The position numbers were made by a program, and so were the translations under genes. A stretch of DNA of 64,000 nucleotides from Terriglobia bacterium (GTDB lineage Bacteria; Acidobacteriota; Terriglobia; Terriglobales; Acidobacteriaceae): the NCBI GenBank assembly GCA_020073465.1, contig JAIQFC010000013.1, positions 89,742 through 153,741 of the forward strand, written 5' to 3'. This document shows, piece after piece, positions 35,588 to 44,913 of the stretch (its first letter is position 1; the number at the start of each line of letters is the position of its first letter). The notes beneath the pieces are model-generated. The model was not told the origin of the DNA. It saw only the letters and a list, made by a program, of their open reading frames with translations, and ran no database searches.

Positions 35588-36607
35588 GTGACACGCAGAA
35601 TGCCGCTGCTGTTGTTGTGTGTTCTTCTGCCCCTGACCGTATTCGGGCAGACCACGTTGAACGGAGCAGGCGCCACCTTCCCATATCCCATCTATTCGAA
35701 GTGGTTCAGTGAATACCACAAGCTGCATCCCGATATTCAGATCAACTACCAGTCCATTGGAAGCGGAGGCGGAATCCGGCAGGTCACCGAGGGCACGGTG
35801 GAGTTCGGGGCCAGCGACATGCCCATGACGGATGATCAGCTCAAAGAAGCCCAGACCAAGCTGAAGACCGTGGTCCTGAACATCCCCACAGTTCTGGGCG
35901 CGGTGGTGCCGGCGTACAACATCCCCGGAGTGACGGGAGAAGTGAAATTCACGCCCGCGGCGTTGGCCGGACTTTTCCTGGGAACCATCACGAACTGGAA
36001 CGATAAAGCGATCGCCGCCGCCAATCCCGGAGTGAACTTTCCCAACCAGGAAATCATCGTTGTGCACCGCTCCGACGGCAGCGGCACTACTTTCATCTGG
36101 ACCGATTACCTTTCCAAGGTCAGCTCCGAGTGGAAGAGCCAGGTCGGTAGTGGTACCTCCGTCAAGTGGCCGAAAGGACTGGGGGGCAAGGGTAACGAGG
36201 GAGTAGCGGGGTCAATTCGTCAACTGCCCGGGTCGATCGGCTACGTTGAGTTGATCTATGCCGTACAGAACAACATCCCGTATGGCAGCGTGAAGAACGC
36301 CGCAGGTGTTTTCCTCAGAGCATCGCTGGAGGGCGTGACCGCAGCCGCTGCGTCAGCCCCAAAGATGCCGGCGGACTTCCGCGTCTCAATCACGAATGCG
36401 CCCGGCAAGGATACGTATCCCATATCGAGCTTTACCTGGTTGCTGATTCCGGTGCACTCCAAAGACGCTGCCAAGGGAAAGATCCTGTCCGATTTTCTGA
36501 ACTGGATGGTCGATTCCGGCCAGAAACTCACATCAGCCCTGACGTATGCGCCCTTGCCAGACAACGTTGCGCAGAAGGTGAAGGAAACCATCAAACAGGT
36601 CCAATAG
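35588..36607 (+). CDS. pstS: Phosphate ABC transporter substrate-binding protein PstS
   Basis: A 339-residue periplasmic phosphate-binding protein. The signal peptide (LLLLCVLLPLTVFG) is followed by LNGAGATFPYPIYSKWF. The phosphate-site segments are SIGSGGGIRQ, FGASDMPM and RSDGSGTTFIWTDYL. GTG 35588 is preferred over ATG 35600 because AGGAGG lies about nine bases upstream of the GTG. It is separated from pstCAB-phoU by the ppk-sixA-ppx-CHAD block but shares a PHO-box-type promoter with it. A hairpin follows the stop. Confidence 0.96.
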   Translation: MTRRMPLLLLCVLLPLTVFGQTTLNGAGATFPYPIYSKWFSEYHKLHPDIQINYQSIGSGGGIRQVTEGTVEFGASDMPMTDDQLKEAQTKLKTVVLNIPTVLGAVVPAYNIPGVTGEVKFTPAALAGLFLGTITNWNDKAIAAANPGVNFPNQEIIVVHRSDGSGTTFIWTDYLSKVSSEWKSQVGSGTSVKWPKGLGGKGNEGVAGSIRQLPGSIGYVELIYAVQNNIPYGSVKNAAGVFLRASLEGVTAAAASAPKMPADFRVSITNAPGKDTYPISSFTWLLIPVHSKDAAKGKILSDFLNWMVDSGQKLTSALTYAPLPDNVAQKVKETIKQVQ

Positions 36608-36626
36608 TTCCTGTCTCGCATCTGAC

Positions 36627-36660
36627 GCCTCGGCAGCAATTACTGCCGGGGCGTTTCGTC
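36627..36660 (+). terminator. Hairpin terminator after pstS
   Basis: A ten-pair stem GCCTCGGCAG / CTGCCGGGGC (one G-U pair) with a CAATTA loop is followed by GTTTCGTC, a weak T-tract. It ends about 20 bp after the pstS stop and suggests pstS is transcribed apart from ppk. Confidence 0.65.
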
Positions 36661-36972
36661 CTTGAATCGCGTGTGCGGAGCGAGAAGTATCTGACTGGTG
36701 TCGCTGAACCGCCGGTGTTCTCCGGATGTTCTATACTGTGCAGTCGCCTCGCCTTCTGTCGTAAACGATTGTTGCATCGTTATACGTGCCTCGGCGTTCC
36801 GCGGAGGAATTGCCCGAGACCTGAAGGGCGGGAGAGAGCGTGGAGGGCCGCGTGGAGAGCGTCATCTGTTCTTGAAACGCCCCTCGACGGCTCGGAAATG
36901 AAGTGGATCGTCACCCAAACGTGCTCCTGTCAAAGAGAGACCGCGGCAATAACGGAATAAGCAAGTACCATC
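36661..36972. other. Gap between pstS and ppk without a supported gene
   Basis: About 310 bp with no convincing reading frame, repeat or structured RNA. A CTGTCGT-AAAC-GATTGTT segment at about 36756 is only a poor PHO-box match. Presumably it holds the ppk promoter. Confidence 0.4.
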
Positions 36973-39132
36973 ATGGCTCGCATTTCGCTGGATAGTCCCC
37001 AGTACTATTTCAATCGCGACACCTCGTGGCTCGCCTTCAACCGGCGTGTGCTTGAAGAAGCCGCCGATGAAGGGAATCCGCTGCTGGAGCGGCTGAAGTT
37101 TCTTGCCATCTCCGCCAGCAACCTCGACGAATTCTTCGAAGTTCGAGTTGCCGCCATGATGCAGCAACTCGAAGACGGATATAACGAGGCTGGCCCCGAT
37201 GGCCTGACGCTCGCCGAGAAGCGCGAAGTCCTGGCAAAACTCACCCACGAGTTCGTCGACGAACAATACGATTGCTGGAACGCGCGGCTGCGTCCCGCTT
37301 TGACGCAAAACGGAATCCGCGTGCTGGGCCTCCACGAACTGGAGCCCGAGGCACAGCGCTTCGTCGATGAATACTGCGAAAAGGAGCTCGATCCGCTGCT
37401 CACGCCGGTCACCGTGGATCCGGCGCACCCATTTCCCCGAGTCATCAATAAGGCCCTTTGCCTGGCATTCTTGCTGCGCCGGCGTCGTCGTTCGGCGCTG
37501 ACCTACACGGGTGTGGTCGCGGTGCCTCGTGCTTTGCCGCGGCTGGTGCGTTTGCCGTCGGATGGCACTGCCGACTTTATTTTTCTCGCCGATCTGGTCG
37601 CACACCATGCCGTGCGCATGTATCACGGCTACGACATTGTTTCCAGTGCTCCCTTTCGCGTGACACGCAACAGCAATCTCTACTTGCAGGAGGAAGAAGC
37701 GCGCAGTCTGCTGGAGTCGGTGCGTGCTGAACTGCATAACCGGCGCAAGGGCGATGCGGTTCGGATGGAGATCGAGGCCGACGCCGATCCCGAGATCATC
37801 GACCGGCTGCGTACGGTGTTCGAACTCGATCCCTGGCAGGTGTTTCCCGTCAACGGCCCGGTGAATCTGTCGCGCTTGTTTAACGTTTATGAGCAGGTCC
37901 AGCGTCCGGATCTGAAGTACCGCACGTTTGCCCCGCGGGAGCTCCGGCTGACGGCCAAGTCCAGGGATCTGTTCGAGGAACTCCGGCGGCACGACATTCT
38001 GCTCCACCATCCCTACGATTCGTTCGATGCCGTGATTTCGTTTATCGAGTCGGCGGCGGAAGACGACCGCGTGCTCTCGATCAAGCAGACCTTGTATCGC
38101 ACCAGTGAGCATTCGCTGATTGTGCCGTCACTGATTGATGCCGCATCGCGCAAGGAAGTAACGGCCGTGGTGGAACTGAAGGCGCGCTTCGATGAGGCCT
38201 CCAACATCCGTTGGGCGCGTGACCTGGAGGACGCAGGAGTGCAGGTGTTCCACGGGCTGGTGGGTCTCAAAACTCACTGCAAACTGTCTCTGCTGGTAAG
38301 GCGCGACCCCGACGGCGTAACCCGCAGCTACGCTCACATTGGAACTGGCAACTACAACGCAACTACGGCCCGCATCTACACGGACCTCAGCTTGTTCACG
38401 GCGAATCCGGAAGTCACACGCGCCGTCCATGACGTCTTCAGTTTCCTCACCGCATACGCGGAGAACCCGAGCTATGAACCGCTTCTGGTGGCGCCACTCG
38501 ATCTGGCCGAGAAGTGCATCGCGCTGATCGATCGGGAGGCCGACCATGCACGCCAGGGGCGTCCGGCGCGCATCATCGCCAAGATGAACGCGTTGCTCGA
38601 CAAGAGCGTGGTGCAGGCCCTGTACCGCGCGTCCCAGGTGGGCGTGGAGATCGATCTGCTCGTTCGTGGCATTTGCGCCCTCCGTCCCGGCGTGCGCGGC
38701 GTGAGCGATCACATTCGCGTGCGCAGTATTGTTGGACGCTTTCTGGAGCACAGCCGGATTTACTACTTCGCCAACGGTGGTGATGAGGAAACTTACATCG
38801 GCAGTGCGGACTGGATGGCACGCAATCTCTATGAGCGTGTCGAGGTGCTCGTGCCTTTGCGGGACGAGTTGCTGCGCGAACGAACGCATCACGAGATTCT
38901 GGATGCGTACCTCGCTGACAATCGTAAGGCGCGTATCCTGTTGCCAGATGGAACCTATATTCGTGCGTGGCAGGCGCCGCGTGGCAAACGTAACCGCAAG
39001 GCTCCGGTAGGGGCGGCGGCTTTCAGCGCGCAGGAATTTCTGATTCAGTTAGCCGAAGGAAAGCAGCCTGCAGTGCTTCCTGCGAATCTTCTATCCGGGA
39101 AGCGCAAGACTCTGGTGGGAAAGGAACGATAA
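36973..39132 (+). CDS. ppk: Polyphosphate kinase 1
   Basis: A 719-residue enzyme that reversibly polymerises the gamma-phosphate of ATP into polyphosphate. The N-domain begins YFNRDTSWLAFNRRVLEEA and LAISASNLDEFFEVRVA. The catalytic core has DDRVLSIKQTLYR, then VELKARFDEASNI, HGLVGLKTHCKLSLL and the autophosphorylated His455 in YAHIGTGNYNATTARIY. The C-domain has VRGICALRPG and RSIVGRFLEHSRIYYF, then GSADWMARNLYERVE. Full length for PPK1. Six bases upstream of sixA, so these two form an operon. Confidence 0.97.
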   Translation: MARISLDSPQYYFNRDTSWLAFNRRVLEEAADEGNPLLERLKFLAISASNLDEFFEVRVAAMMQQLEDGYNEAGPDGLTLAEKREVLAKLTHEFVDEQYDCWNARLRPALTQNGIRVLGLHELEPEAQRFVDEYCEKELDPLLTPVTVDPAHPFPRVINKALCLAFLLRRRRRSALTYTGVVAVPRALPRLVRLPSDGTADFIFLADLVAHHAVRMYHGYDIVSSAPFRVTRNSNLYLQEEEARSLLESVRAELHNRRKGDAVRMEIEADADPEIIDRLRTVFELDPWQVFPVNGPVNLSRLFNVYEQVQRPDLKYRTFAPRELRLTAKSRDLFEELRRHDILLHHPYDSFDAVISFIESAAEDDRVLSIKQTLYRTSEHSLIVPSLIDAASRKEVTAVVELKARFDEASNIRWARDLEDAGVQVFHGLVGLKTHCKLSLLVRRDPDGVTRSYAHIGTGNYNATTARIYTDLSLFTANPEVTRAVHDVFSFLTAYAENPSYEPLLVAPLDLAEKCIALIDREADHARQGRPARIIAKMNALLDKSVVQALYRASQVGVEIDLLVRGICALRPGVRGVSDHIRVRSIVGRFLEHSRIYYFANGGDEETYIGSADWMARNLYERVEVLVPLRDELLRERTHHEILDAYLADNRKARILLPDGTYIRAWQAPRGKRNRKAPVGAAAFSAQEFLIQLAEGKQPAVLPANLLSGKRKTLVGKER

Positions 39133-39138
39133 GCCGAA

Positions 39139-39669
39139 ATGATCCTTTACTTCCTGCGTCACGCCAGTGCGGGGGAGCCTTTGCCGAATCCCAAGAAGGA
39201 CGAGAAGCGTGCCCTCGACAAGGATGGCATCGAGCAGTGCGGCTATGTTGGACGGGCGCTGGCTGCGCTTGAAGTGCAAGTCGATGCCATTGTCTCGAGC
39301 CCCCTGAAACGTGCTACGCAGACCGCTTCTCTGGTCGGCAATGAACTCGGGTACGAAGGGAAGCTGCAGATCGACCCCGGACTGCGCCCGGCTGCGAACT
39401 TTGTGGAATTTCGGAAGTTGCTGGAGAAGTATGCACGGCAGGAAGCGATCATGGTCGTCGGACACAATCCCAACCTCAGCCAGTTTCTGGGCACCATCAT
39501 CAGCGACTCGGGTTGCGAGGCTTCGATTGAGCTGAAAAAAGGGGCTGTGGCCAAGGTGGAAACGCGCCGCAGTTCCGGCACACTGCACTGGTGTCTGACG
39601 CCGAAGCTGGTGCGCGCTCTCTACGATACCGCCGTGGAAAGCTCGCGCCCAAAAACCTCGCGGAAGTAG
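39139..39669 (+). CDS. sixA: Phosphohistidine phosphatase SixA family protein
   Basis: A 176-residue histidine phosphatase of the phosphoglycerate-mutase fold. The phospho-acceptor region is LYFLRHASAGEP (RH at residues 7-8). IVSSPLKRATQTASLVG supplies the second Arg and the C-terminal catalytic His is in VVGHNPNLSQFL. SixA removes phosphate from histidine-phosphorylated signalling proteins. Here it follows ppk at six bases and overlaps the converging ppx gene by 49 bp at their 3' ends. Confidence 0.9.
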   Translation: MILYFLRHASAGEPLPNPKKDEKRALDKDGIEQCGYVGRALAALEVQVDAIVSSPLKRATQTASLVGNELGYEGKLQIDPGLRPAANFVEFRKLLEKYARQEAIMVVGHNPNLSQFLGTIISDSGCEASIELKKGAVAKVETRRSSGTLHWCLTPKLVRALYDTAVESSRPKTSRK

Positions 39670-41150
39670 CCGCAGTCCTTTTCAATCGCCCAGAGCTCCA
39701 GATCCACTCCCATGCGCCGGCGGGGAACCAGCGTTAGCCGCACGTCTGCGGCGTGCAATCCCACTCGCACTTTCTGCACGGCACGGCTGCGCCCCAGGTT
39801 CAGTGCCCGGGCCAGGCGCAAGATCAGGATCGCCTTCTGCACGCTGGCCCGCTCCGTAGGATCGAGCGCCTTCATCGGGCCATCTTCCACGGCGGGGCGC
39901 GTCTTTCCAAGGTAGCGCGCAATCGCGGCGATAGTGCGCCGCTGCTGCGGTGTGTAGCCCAGGATTTCCGAGTTCGCAATGATGTAGTGGGTATGCCGGT
40001 GGCGTCCGGTGCGGCTCACGTAGTCACCGACTTCGTAGAGCATGGCCGCGGCCGAGATCCACTCGCGATACTCAGGCGGCAGCCGGTGCACGCGCCGCAG
40101 GGCGGTGAACAGGAACATCGCCGCGTCGCGGACATCCAGCGCATGCTTGCGGTCGACGTGGTAGTGCGTGACCGCCGCACTGATCGACTCCCATCGTTCC
40201 GATTCAATCTGCCGTCCCGATCGTGTGCTGTGATCATATTCGGCGGCCATCTGCGCCAAGATGCCGTCGCGCAGGCCAAGAGGTGAAAAACGGAAGCCCT
40301 TCAGCCGGCAGCGATCCACGAGTTCGTGGTACACCATGGCGCCGGCCACAATGATTTCCGCACGTCTGGGTCCGATTCCTTCGATTTTGCGGCGCTCGGC
40401 CACCGGCAGCCGCGCCAGCCGCTGGGCGATGCGGCTCATCTCCGCGCGTGAGACGACCGGCCTTCGGCCGGAACTGTTTTTCCGCAGATGCGTGGCCGTG
40501 GCGGCAAGCGCCGCAGCCGTCCCTGAGGTGGCGATTACGTTCCTGACGCGTGCGGTCACGATGCGCGAGGCAATGCGGCCGACTTCGCGTCCGATGAACC
40601 CGTTCAGCCTTTTCAGTTCGCCTTTGCGCGGCGGATCATGCCTCAAAAACTCGTCCGTGAGACGCACAGCCCCAAGCGGCAAGCTGACGGTATCGCGGAT
40701 GTGGCCGCCCCGCGAAACCGTGAGCTCACAGCTGCCGCCCCCGAGATCGATCATGAGGGAATCCGAGGTACCCGTGGGAAGACTGGAAACAAGTCCAAGG
40801 TGAATCAGCCGTGCCTCTTCCACACCGGAGATGATCTCAACCCGCCACCCGGTTGCCGAGCGTACCCATTCCAGGAAAGCCTGTGAGTTGCGAGCATCGC
40901 GCAGAGCACTCGTAGCGACGACGCGCACCGCGTCTGTGACTACCTGCTGCGTCGCGCGATGGAAGCGCCGCAGAACCTTCACGGTTTCTGCCATCGACTC
41001 AGGAGTGAGAAATCCGGAGCGGAACACTCCCTCACCGAGCCGCGTTACCTCGCGGTCTTCATGGATGGACCGAAGCCGGTGTCCGTGCAGGCGCGCAATT
41101 TTCAGACGGACAGAGTTGGAACCGATGTCGACCGCGGCAAAGGTGGGCAT
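39621..41150 (-). CDS. ppx: Exopolyphosphatase/pppGpp phosphohydrolase (Ppx/GppA)
   Basis: A 509-residue ASKHA-fold enzyme that shortens polyphosphate or hydrolyses pppGpp. It has the phosphate-1 motif VDIGSNSVRLKIA, the catalytic Glu region ISGVEEARLIHLG and phosphate-2 IDLGGGSCELTVS. An HD-like C-domain follows (AAMLYEVGDYV, HYIIANSEILG, ending after 450). ATG 41150 fits the family. It is transcribed toward sixA, and downstream of the CHAD gene on the same strand (54-bp gap), so CHAD-ppx is a likely operon. Confidence 0.94.
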   Translation of the reverse strand: MPTFAAVDIGSNSVRLKIARLHGHRLRSIHEDREVTRLGEGVFRSGFLTPESMAETVKVLRRFHRATQQVVTDAVRVVATSALRDARNSQAFLEWVRSATGWRVEIISGVEEARLIHLGLVSSLPTGTSDSLMIDLGGGSCELTVSRGGHIRDTVSLPLGAVRLTDEFLRHDPPRKGELKRLNGFIGREVGRIASRIVTARVRNVIATSGTAAALAATATHLRKNSSGRRPVVSRAEMSRIAQRLARLPVAERRKIEGIGPRRAEIIVAGAMVYHELVDRCRLKGFRFSPLGLRDGILAQMAAEYDHSTRSGRQIESERWESISAAVTHYHVDRKHALDVRDAAMFLFTALRRVHRLPPEYREWISAAAMLYEVGDYVSRTGRHRHTHYIIANSEILGYTPQQRRTIAAIARYLGKTRPAVEDGPMKALDPTERASVQKAILILRLARALNLGRSRAVQKVRVGLHAADVRLTLVPRRRMGVDLELWAIEKDCGYFREVFGRELSTAVS

Positions 41151-41204
41151 GGGGAAGCCTCACAGTTTACATGCAGAATGGCAGATCGTCATCGACGTCA
41201 GGGA

Positions 41205-42068
41205 TCAGGCCGCAGAGGGCGTGCGTACAGACGCAAGCGAAGTGTTCACGCCCCGCTTCCTGGAACCGGTCTGCTGTGGCGCAACTGCCAGAGCGGATGA
41301 AGCCTGAGTGGAAACAGATGTCGAGAGCGTCGCCATCGCCCTTCGCGACTTTGCCCCCGTTATGTTGCGTAGCACGGCAAGCAGGGAAGAATGCGGCAGG
41401 TCGCCCAGGCGATGGGTGGCACTCTGCGTCAGCATCAACCAATCGTGCCAGTCGCCAAGAGCGTCCTGCACTCGCCGGAGCTGGGCAATGAACTCCTCGG
41501 CCTGCGGGGACTGGGCCGCGAACTCGGCGGTGTAACGAGCCCGCTTGGTAAGGATGCGGTGCTGATGCAGCAATTCCTCAGATGGGGCACCCTCTGGCCG
41601 TGGCGCCTGTTCCAGCAGATGTTTTGCAACCGCTAGCGGGTCTCGCCCTGAATCGAGATTCAATTCCTTGCTGGCTCGCCGCAGCCGCTTGTGAATCTCG
41701 CGGACCGTCTCCTTGGTCAGCACTTTCCTTAGCTTCCTGTCCTGCTCGCCGTGGAATTCAATCAGGCTATGCATGAGTTGGGTCTTGCGACGTGGCTCCT
41801 GCGGAGTCTTGAGGCTCCGCAATGCAGCCAGTTGCACATCCAGATCGCGCACCCTGCCCGCCCGCTTCCGGACTCTGAGCAGCAGCTTCAGCAGTTTTTT
41901 CTGATTGCGGTCCCGGTCGGGGAGGAGATCCTCCAGCAGAGTCTGCAACCGGCGAGTCCCGGTGCGGAAGCTGTGAACCCTCTCCGGCCGGCGCTCCGTG
42001 GAGAGCTTCAGCAAGTCCCGTTCAAGCTTCGCGAATACAGCGCGGATACGCTCGGGCGCAATCGGCAT
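41205..42068 (-). CDS. CHAD-domain protein, probable polyphosphate binder
   Basis: A 287-residue helical protein that is almost entirely a CHAD domain. Conserved basic and His residues occur as VHSFRTGTRRLQTLLEDL, VRKRAGRVRDLDVQLAAL, EIHKRLRRASKEL and LLHQHRILTKRARYTAEF. LGDWHDWLML lies near the C-terminus. CHAD domains bind polyphosphate through these lysines, arginines and histidines, and some target polyphosphate granules. The gene starts in the same intergenic region as pstC, so the PHO box there could serve both. Confidence 0.93.
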   Translation of the reverse strand: MPIAPERIRAVFAKLERDLLKLSTERRPERVHSFRTGTRRLQTLLEDLLPDRDRNQKKLLKLLLRVRKRAGRVRDLDVQLAALRSLKTPQEPRRKTQLMHSLIEFHGEQDRKLRKVLTKETVREIHKRLRRASKELNLDSGRDPLAVAKHLLEQAPRPEGAPSEELLHQHRILTKRARYTAEFAAQSPQAEEFIAQLRRVQDALGDWHDWLMLTQSATHRLGDLPHSSLLAVLRNITGAKSRRAMATLSTSVSTQASSALAVAPQQTGSRKRGVNTSLASVRTPSAA

Positions 42069-42194
42069 AGCAGAATGGAATATCGGGAGACGAACGATAC
42101 AGGCTTACCCCAGCAAAAGTCCACCGCACCCACGCTGTAGCGCCGCTTCGAGCGCGCTAAGCGTGATCTCGGCTAACCGGAAAATACCGGCACA

Positions 42195-42228
42195 TTTTAA
42201 CACCTTTGTAACAACTCTCTGCTAGGTT
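42195..42228 (+). promoter_or_regulatory. PHO box upstream of pstC and the CHAD gene
   Basis: Two heptamers, TTTTAAC at 42195 and TTGTAAC at 42206, are 11 bp apart with a four-base spacer. A weak -10-like TAGGTT at 42223 follows ten bases later. The geometry is the same as at pstS. It lies in the divergent gap between the CHAD gene and pstC. Confidence 0.65.
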
Positions 42229-42236
42229 GAAGGGGA

Positions 42237-43271
42237 ATGGCCAATCCTGCATTCCATCGGCCTGCTATGCCCGGTCCGCAACCTGTTGTAGATACGAAGG
42301 TTATAACCGCACCGGTCTCCCGGGCAGCACCCCTGTTGGCGGCGTCCGGCGGAGAAGTATCAGACCGTATTTTCCGGCTGGCCATGTTGACCTGCGGCCT
42401 GGCGGTACTGGCCGTGCTTGCGCTGATTGTCTACGAACTGGTGCTGCGTTCGGCACTGTCGTGGCATGCATTCGGCCTCAAGTTCTTCACCGGCCGGGAC
42501 TGGGACCCGGTCAGCGAACAGTTTGGGGCGTTGCCATTCGTGTACGGCACGCTGGTTTCCTCCCTGCTGGCCCTGATCATAGCGGTTCCTCTGGCCGTGG
42601 GCGTGGCCGTCTTCACCACGGAGATGTGTCCGCGCGTCTTGCGCGGCCCGCTTTCATTTTTTGTGGAGCTGCTGGCCGCCATTCCCAGCGTGATTTACGG
42701 GTTATGGGCGATCTTCGTCCTGGTACCGATCCTGACCAGTTATGTTCAGCCATTCTTGAGTAAGACACTGGGCTGGACGAAGCTGTTTGAGGGCCCGTCG
42801 TTCGGATATTCGATGCTGGCTGCCGGCATCATCCTGGCGATCATGATCGTGCCCATCGTCTCCTCCATTACACGCGAGGTGCTGATGGTAGTGCCCCAGC
42901 ATCAACGGGAGGCTGCGCTCGCCTTGGGCGCCACCCGCTGGGAGATGATCCGGATTGGTGTGCTGCGCAATGCCCGCGCGGGAATCATGGGCGCCGTCAT
43001 TCTCGGACTCGGCCGGGCGTTGGGCGAGACCATGGCGGTCACCATGGTGATCGGCAACCGCCCGGAGATTTCCAGGTCGTTGCTTGCCCCGGGATACACG
43101 ATGGCCAGCGTGCTGGCCAACGAGTTCAGCGAAGCCACAGGGAATGTCTATCTCTCCGCCCTGATCGAGATCGGCCTGGCCTTGTTCCTGGTGACAATCG
43201 TGGTAAATGCGTTGGCTCGGCTGCTGGTTTGGACTGTCACCCGGGGACAACCTGCGAGGGGTCATGCTTGA
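42237..43271 (+). CDS. pstC: Phosphate ABC transporter permease PstC
   Basis: A 344-residue inner-membrane permease with six main helices. It begins with a variable 45-residue N-terminus, then FRLAMLTCGLAVLAVLALIV, the PstC-type FFTGRDWDPVSEQFGALPF loop and the coupling motif EAALALGATRWEMI, contacting PstB. GRALGETMAVTMVIGN is also typical. It overlaps pstA by eight bases. ATG 42237 is used; an ATG at 42267 is possible. Confidence 0.95.
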   Translation: MANPAFHRPAMPGPQPVVDTKVITAPVSRAAPLLAASGGEVSDRIFRLAMLTCGLAVLAVLALIVYELVLRSALSWHAFGLKFFTGRDWDPVSEQFGALPFVYGTLVSSLLALIIAVPLAVGVAVFTTEMCPRVLRGPLSFFVELLAAIPSVIYGLWAIFVLVPILTSYVQPFLSKTLGWTKLFEGPSFGYSMLAAGIILAIMIVPIVSSITREVLMVVPQHQREAALALGATRWEMIRIGVLRNARAGIMGAVILGLGRALGETMAVTMVIGNRPEISRSLLAPGYTMASVLANEFSEATGNVYLSALIEIGLALFLVTIVVNALARLLVWTVTRGQPARGHA

Positions 43272-44151
43272 GACCGCGACGGTGGCCCCCGTACAGCATG
43301 CCGTACCGCCCATCAGCTGGCGACGGCGGATGACCGATCATGTTATGACGGGCGTCGCCGTGTTGACTGTCATCCTAGTGCTCGTGCCCCTAGTCGCGAT
43401 CTTTGGCTACCTCGTCTATCGCGGCGTGGGATCGATCAACTGGGCATTCCTTACCCAGACTCCCAAGCCCGTGGGAGAAGCGGGTGGCGGGATGGCGAAT
43501 GCGATCATCGGATCGGCCTTCATTCTGGGCATCGCCAGCGTGATTGGCGTTCCGTTCGGCGTAGGCGCGGGAATCTACCTTGCGGAGTATGGGCGACATC
43601 GTTTTGGCGACGTAATTCGCTTCACGGCCGACGTGCTCAATGGCGTGCCTTCGATTGTGATCGGCATCGTGGCGTATTCCATCGTCGTCCTGTACCAGAG
43701 ACACTTCTCGGCCTTGGCCGGCGGAGTGGCGCTGGCGATCATGATGATCCCCACCATCACCCGCACGACAGAGGAGATGCTCTTGCTTGTTCCGCAGGCT
43801 CTGCGCGAGGCGTCCTTTGGGCTGGGCATCCCGCGCTGGCGCACGACGCTCTCCATCACACTGCGAACCGCGACTTCTGGAGTGATCACAGGAATCATGC
43901 TGGCCTTCGCGCGGGTTGCGGGCGAAACAGCGCCGTTGCTGTTCACCGCTTTCGGCAACCAATACTGGAATCTGCACACCGATCAGCCGACAGCTGCACT
44001 GCCCCTCCAAATCTTCACCTACGCCATCTCGCCGTATGACGAATGGCACCGCCAAGCGTGGGCGGGAGCGCTGGTGCTCATCATTCTGATTGTGACTGCG
44101 GTGGGAGCGGTGCGTTTTGCCGTGCGCCGCGGCACTTTTGGGACGGCATAA
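43264..44151 (+). CDS. pstA: Phosphate ABC transporter permease PstA
   Basis: A 295-residue permease partner of PstC with six helices. It has GVGSINWAFLTQTPKP, IGVPFGVGAGIYLAEYG and the coupling motif REASFGLGIPRWRTTLS. ARVAGETAPLLFTAFGN follows. ATG 43264 is chosen inside the pstC stop region, where GAGGGG lies just upstream; an in-frame ATG at 43207 lies far inside pstC. pstB follows three bases after the stop. Confidence 0.95.
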   Translation: MLETATVAPVQHAVPPISWRRRMTDHVMTGVAVLTVILVLVPLVAIFGYLVYRGVGSINWAFLTQTPKPVGEAGGGMANAIIGSAFILGIASVIGVPFGVGAGIYLAEYGRHRFGDVIRFTADVLNGVPSIVIGIVAYSIVVLYQRHFSALAGGVALAIMMIPTITRTTEEMLLLVPQALREASFGLGIPRWRTTLSITLRTATSGVITGIMLAFARVAGETAPLLFTAFGNQYWNLHTDQPTAALPLQIFTYAISPYDEWHRQAWAGALVLIILIVTAVGAVRFAVRRGTFGTA

Positions 44152-44154
44152 GGC

Positions 44155-44913
44155 ATGGGTGTCGGAATCCAAGTCGATAGCCTGAACGCCTGGTATGGCA
44201 AGACCCAGGCGCTATATGACATCAACTTGCAGGTGGCCGCCAGCCACGCTACGGCCCTCATCGGTCCTTCTGGATGCGGCAAATCCACCTTCATCCGCTG
44301 CCTCAACCGCATGCACGAGACGATTCCTGAGACTCGGGTGACTGGCCGCGTTCGCATTGGCGAAGTTGACGCCTACAACGGCACTTCGCCCACCCAGCTT
44401 CGGCGGCGTGTGGGCATGGTCTTTCAGAAAGCAAATCCTTTCCCCACCATGTCAATCTATGACAACGTGGCTTCGGGGTTGAAGCTGAATGGTTTTCGGG
44501 ACCGGCACAAGCTCGACGAAATCGTGCACCGCTCTCTGGAGTCATCCGCTTTATGGGACGAAGTGAAGGATCACATCCATAAGAAATCCGGAGCCAGCCT
44601 CTCCGGCGGACAGCAGCAGCGACTCTGCATCGCCCGCGCCCTGGCTGTCGAACCCGAAGTTCTACTGATGGACGAGCCTTGCTCGGCGCTCGATCCCATC
44701 TCCACGGGCAAAATCGAAGAGTTGATCTTTCAGTTGAAGGAGCGGTATACCATCGTAATCGTGACTCACAACATGCAGCAGGCCGCACGCGTCGCGGAAT
44801 TTACCGGTTTCTTCCTGCTCGGCAAACTGATTGAGTTCGACAAGACCGAAAAGATTTTCACCAAACCGTCCGACAAGAAGACGGAAGACTACATCACAGG
44901 CAGGTTCGGATAA
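44155..44913 (+). CDS. pstB: Phosphate ABC transporter ATPase PstB
   Basis: A 252-residue ATPase that drives phosphate import. It has Walker [19 protein letters not shown]-loop [11 protein letters not shown], signature [15 protein letters not shown], Walker [14 protein letters not shown] and switch His [12 protein letters not shown]. The stop overlaps the phoU start by one base (TAATG), as expected in a pst operon. Confidence 0.97.
   Translation: MGVGIQVDSLNAWYGKTQALYDINLQVAASHATALIGPSGCGKSTFIRCLNRMHETIPETRVTGRVRIGEVDAYNGTSPTQLRRRVGMVFQKANPFPTMSIYDNVASGLKLNGFRDRHKLDEIVHRSLESSALWDEVKDHIHKKSGASLSGGQQQRLCIARALAVEPEVLLMDEPCSALDPISTGKIEELIFQLKERYTIVIVTHNMQQAARVAEFTGFFLLGKLIEFDKTEKIFTKPSDKKTEDYITGRFG

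Noticed and set aside
36862..38112. 416-codon minus-strand frame
   Set aside because: Antisense of ppk, whose motifs are intact.
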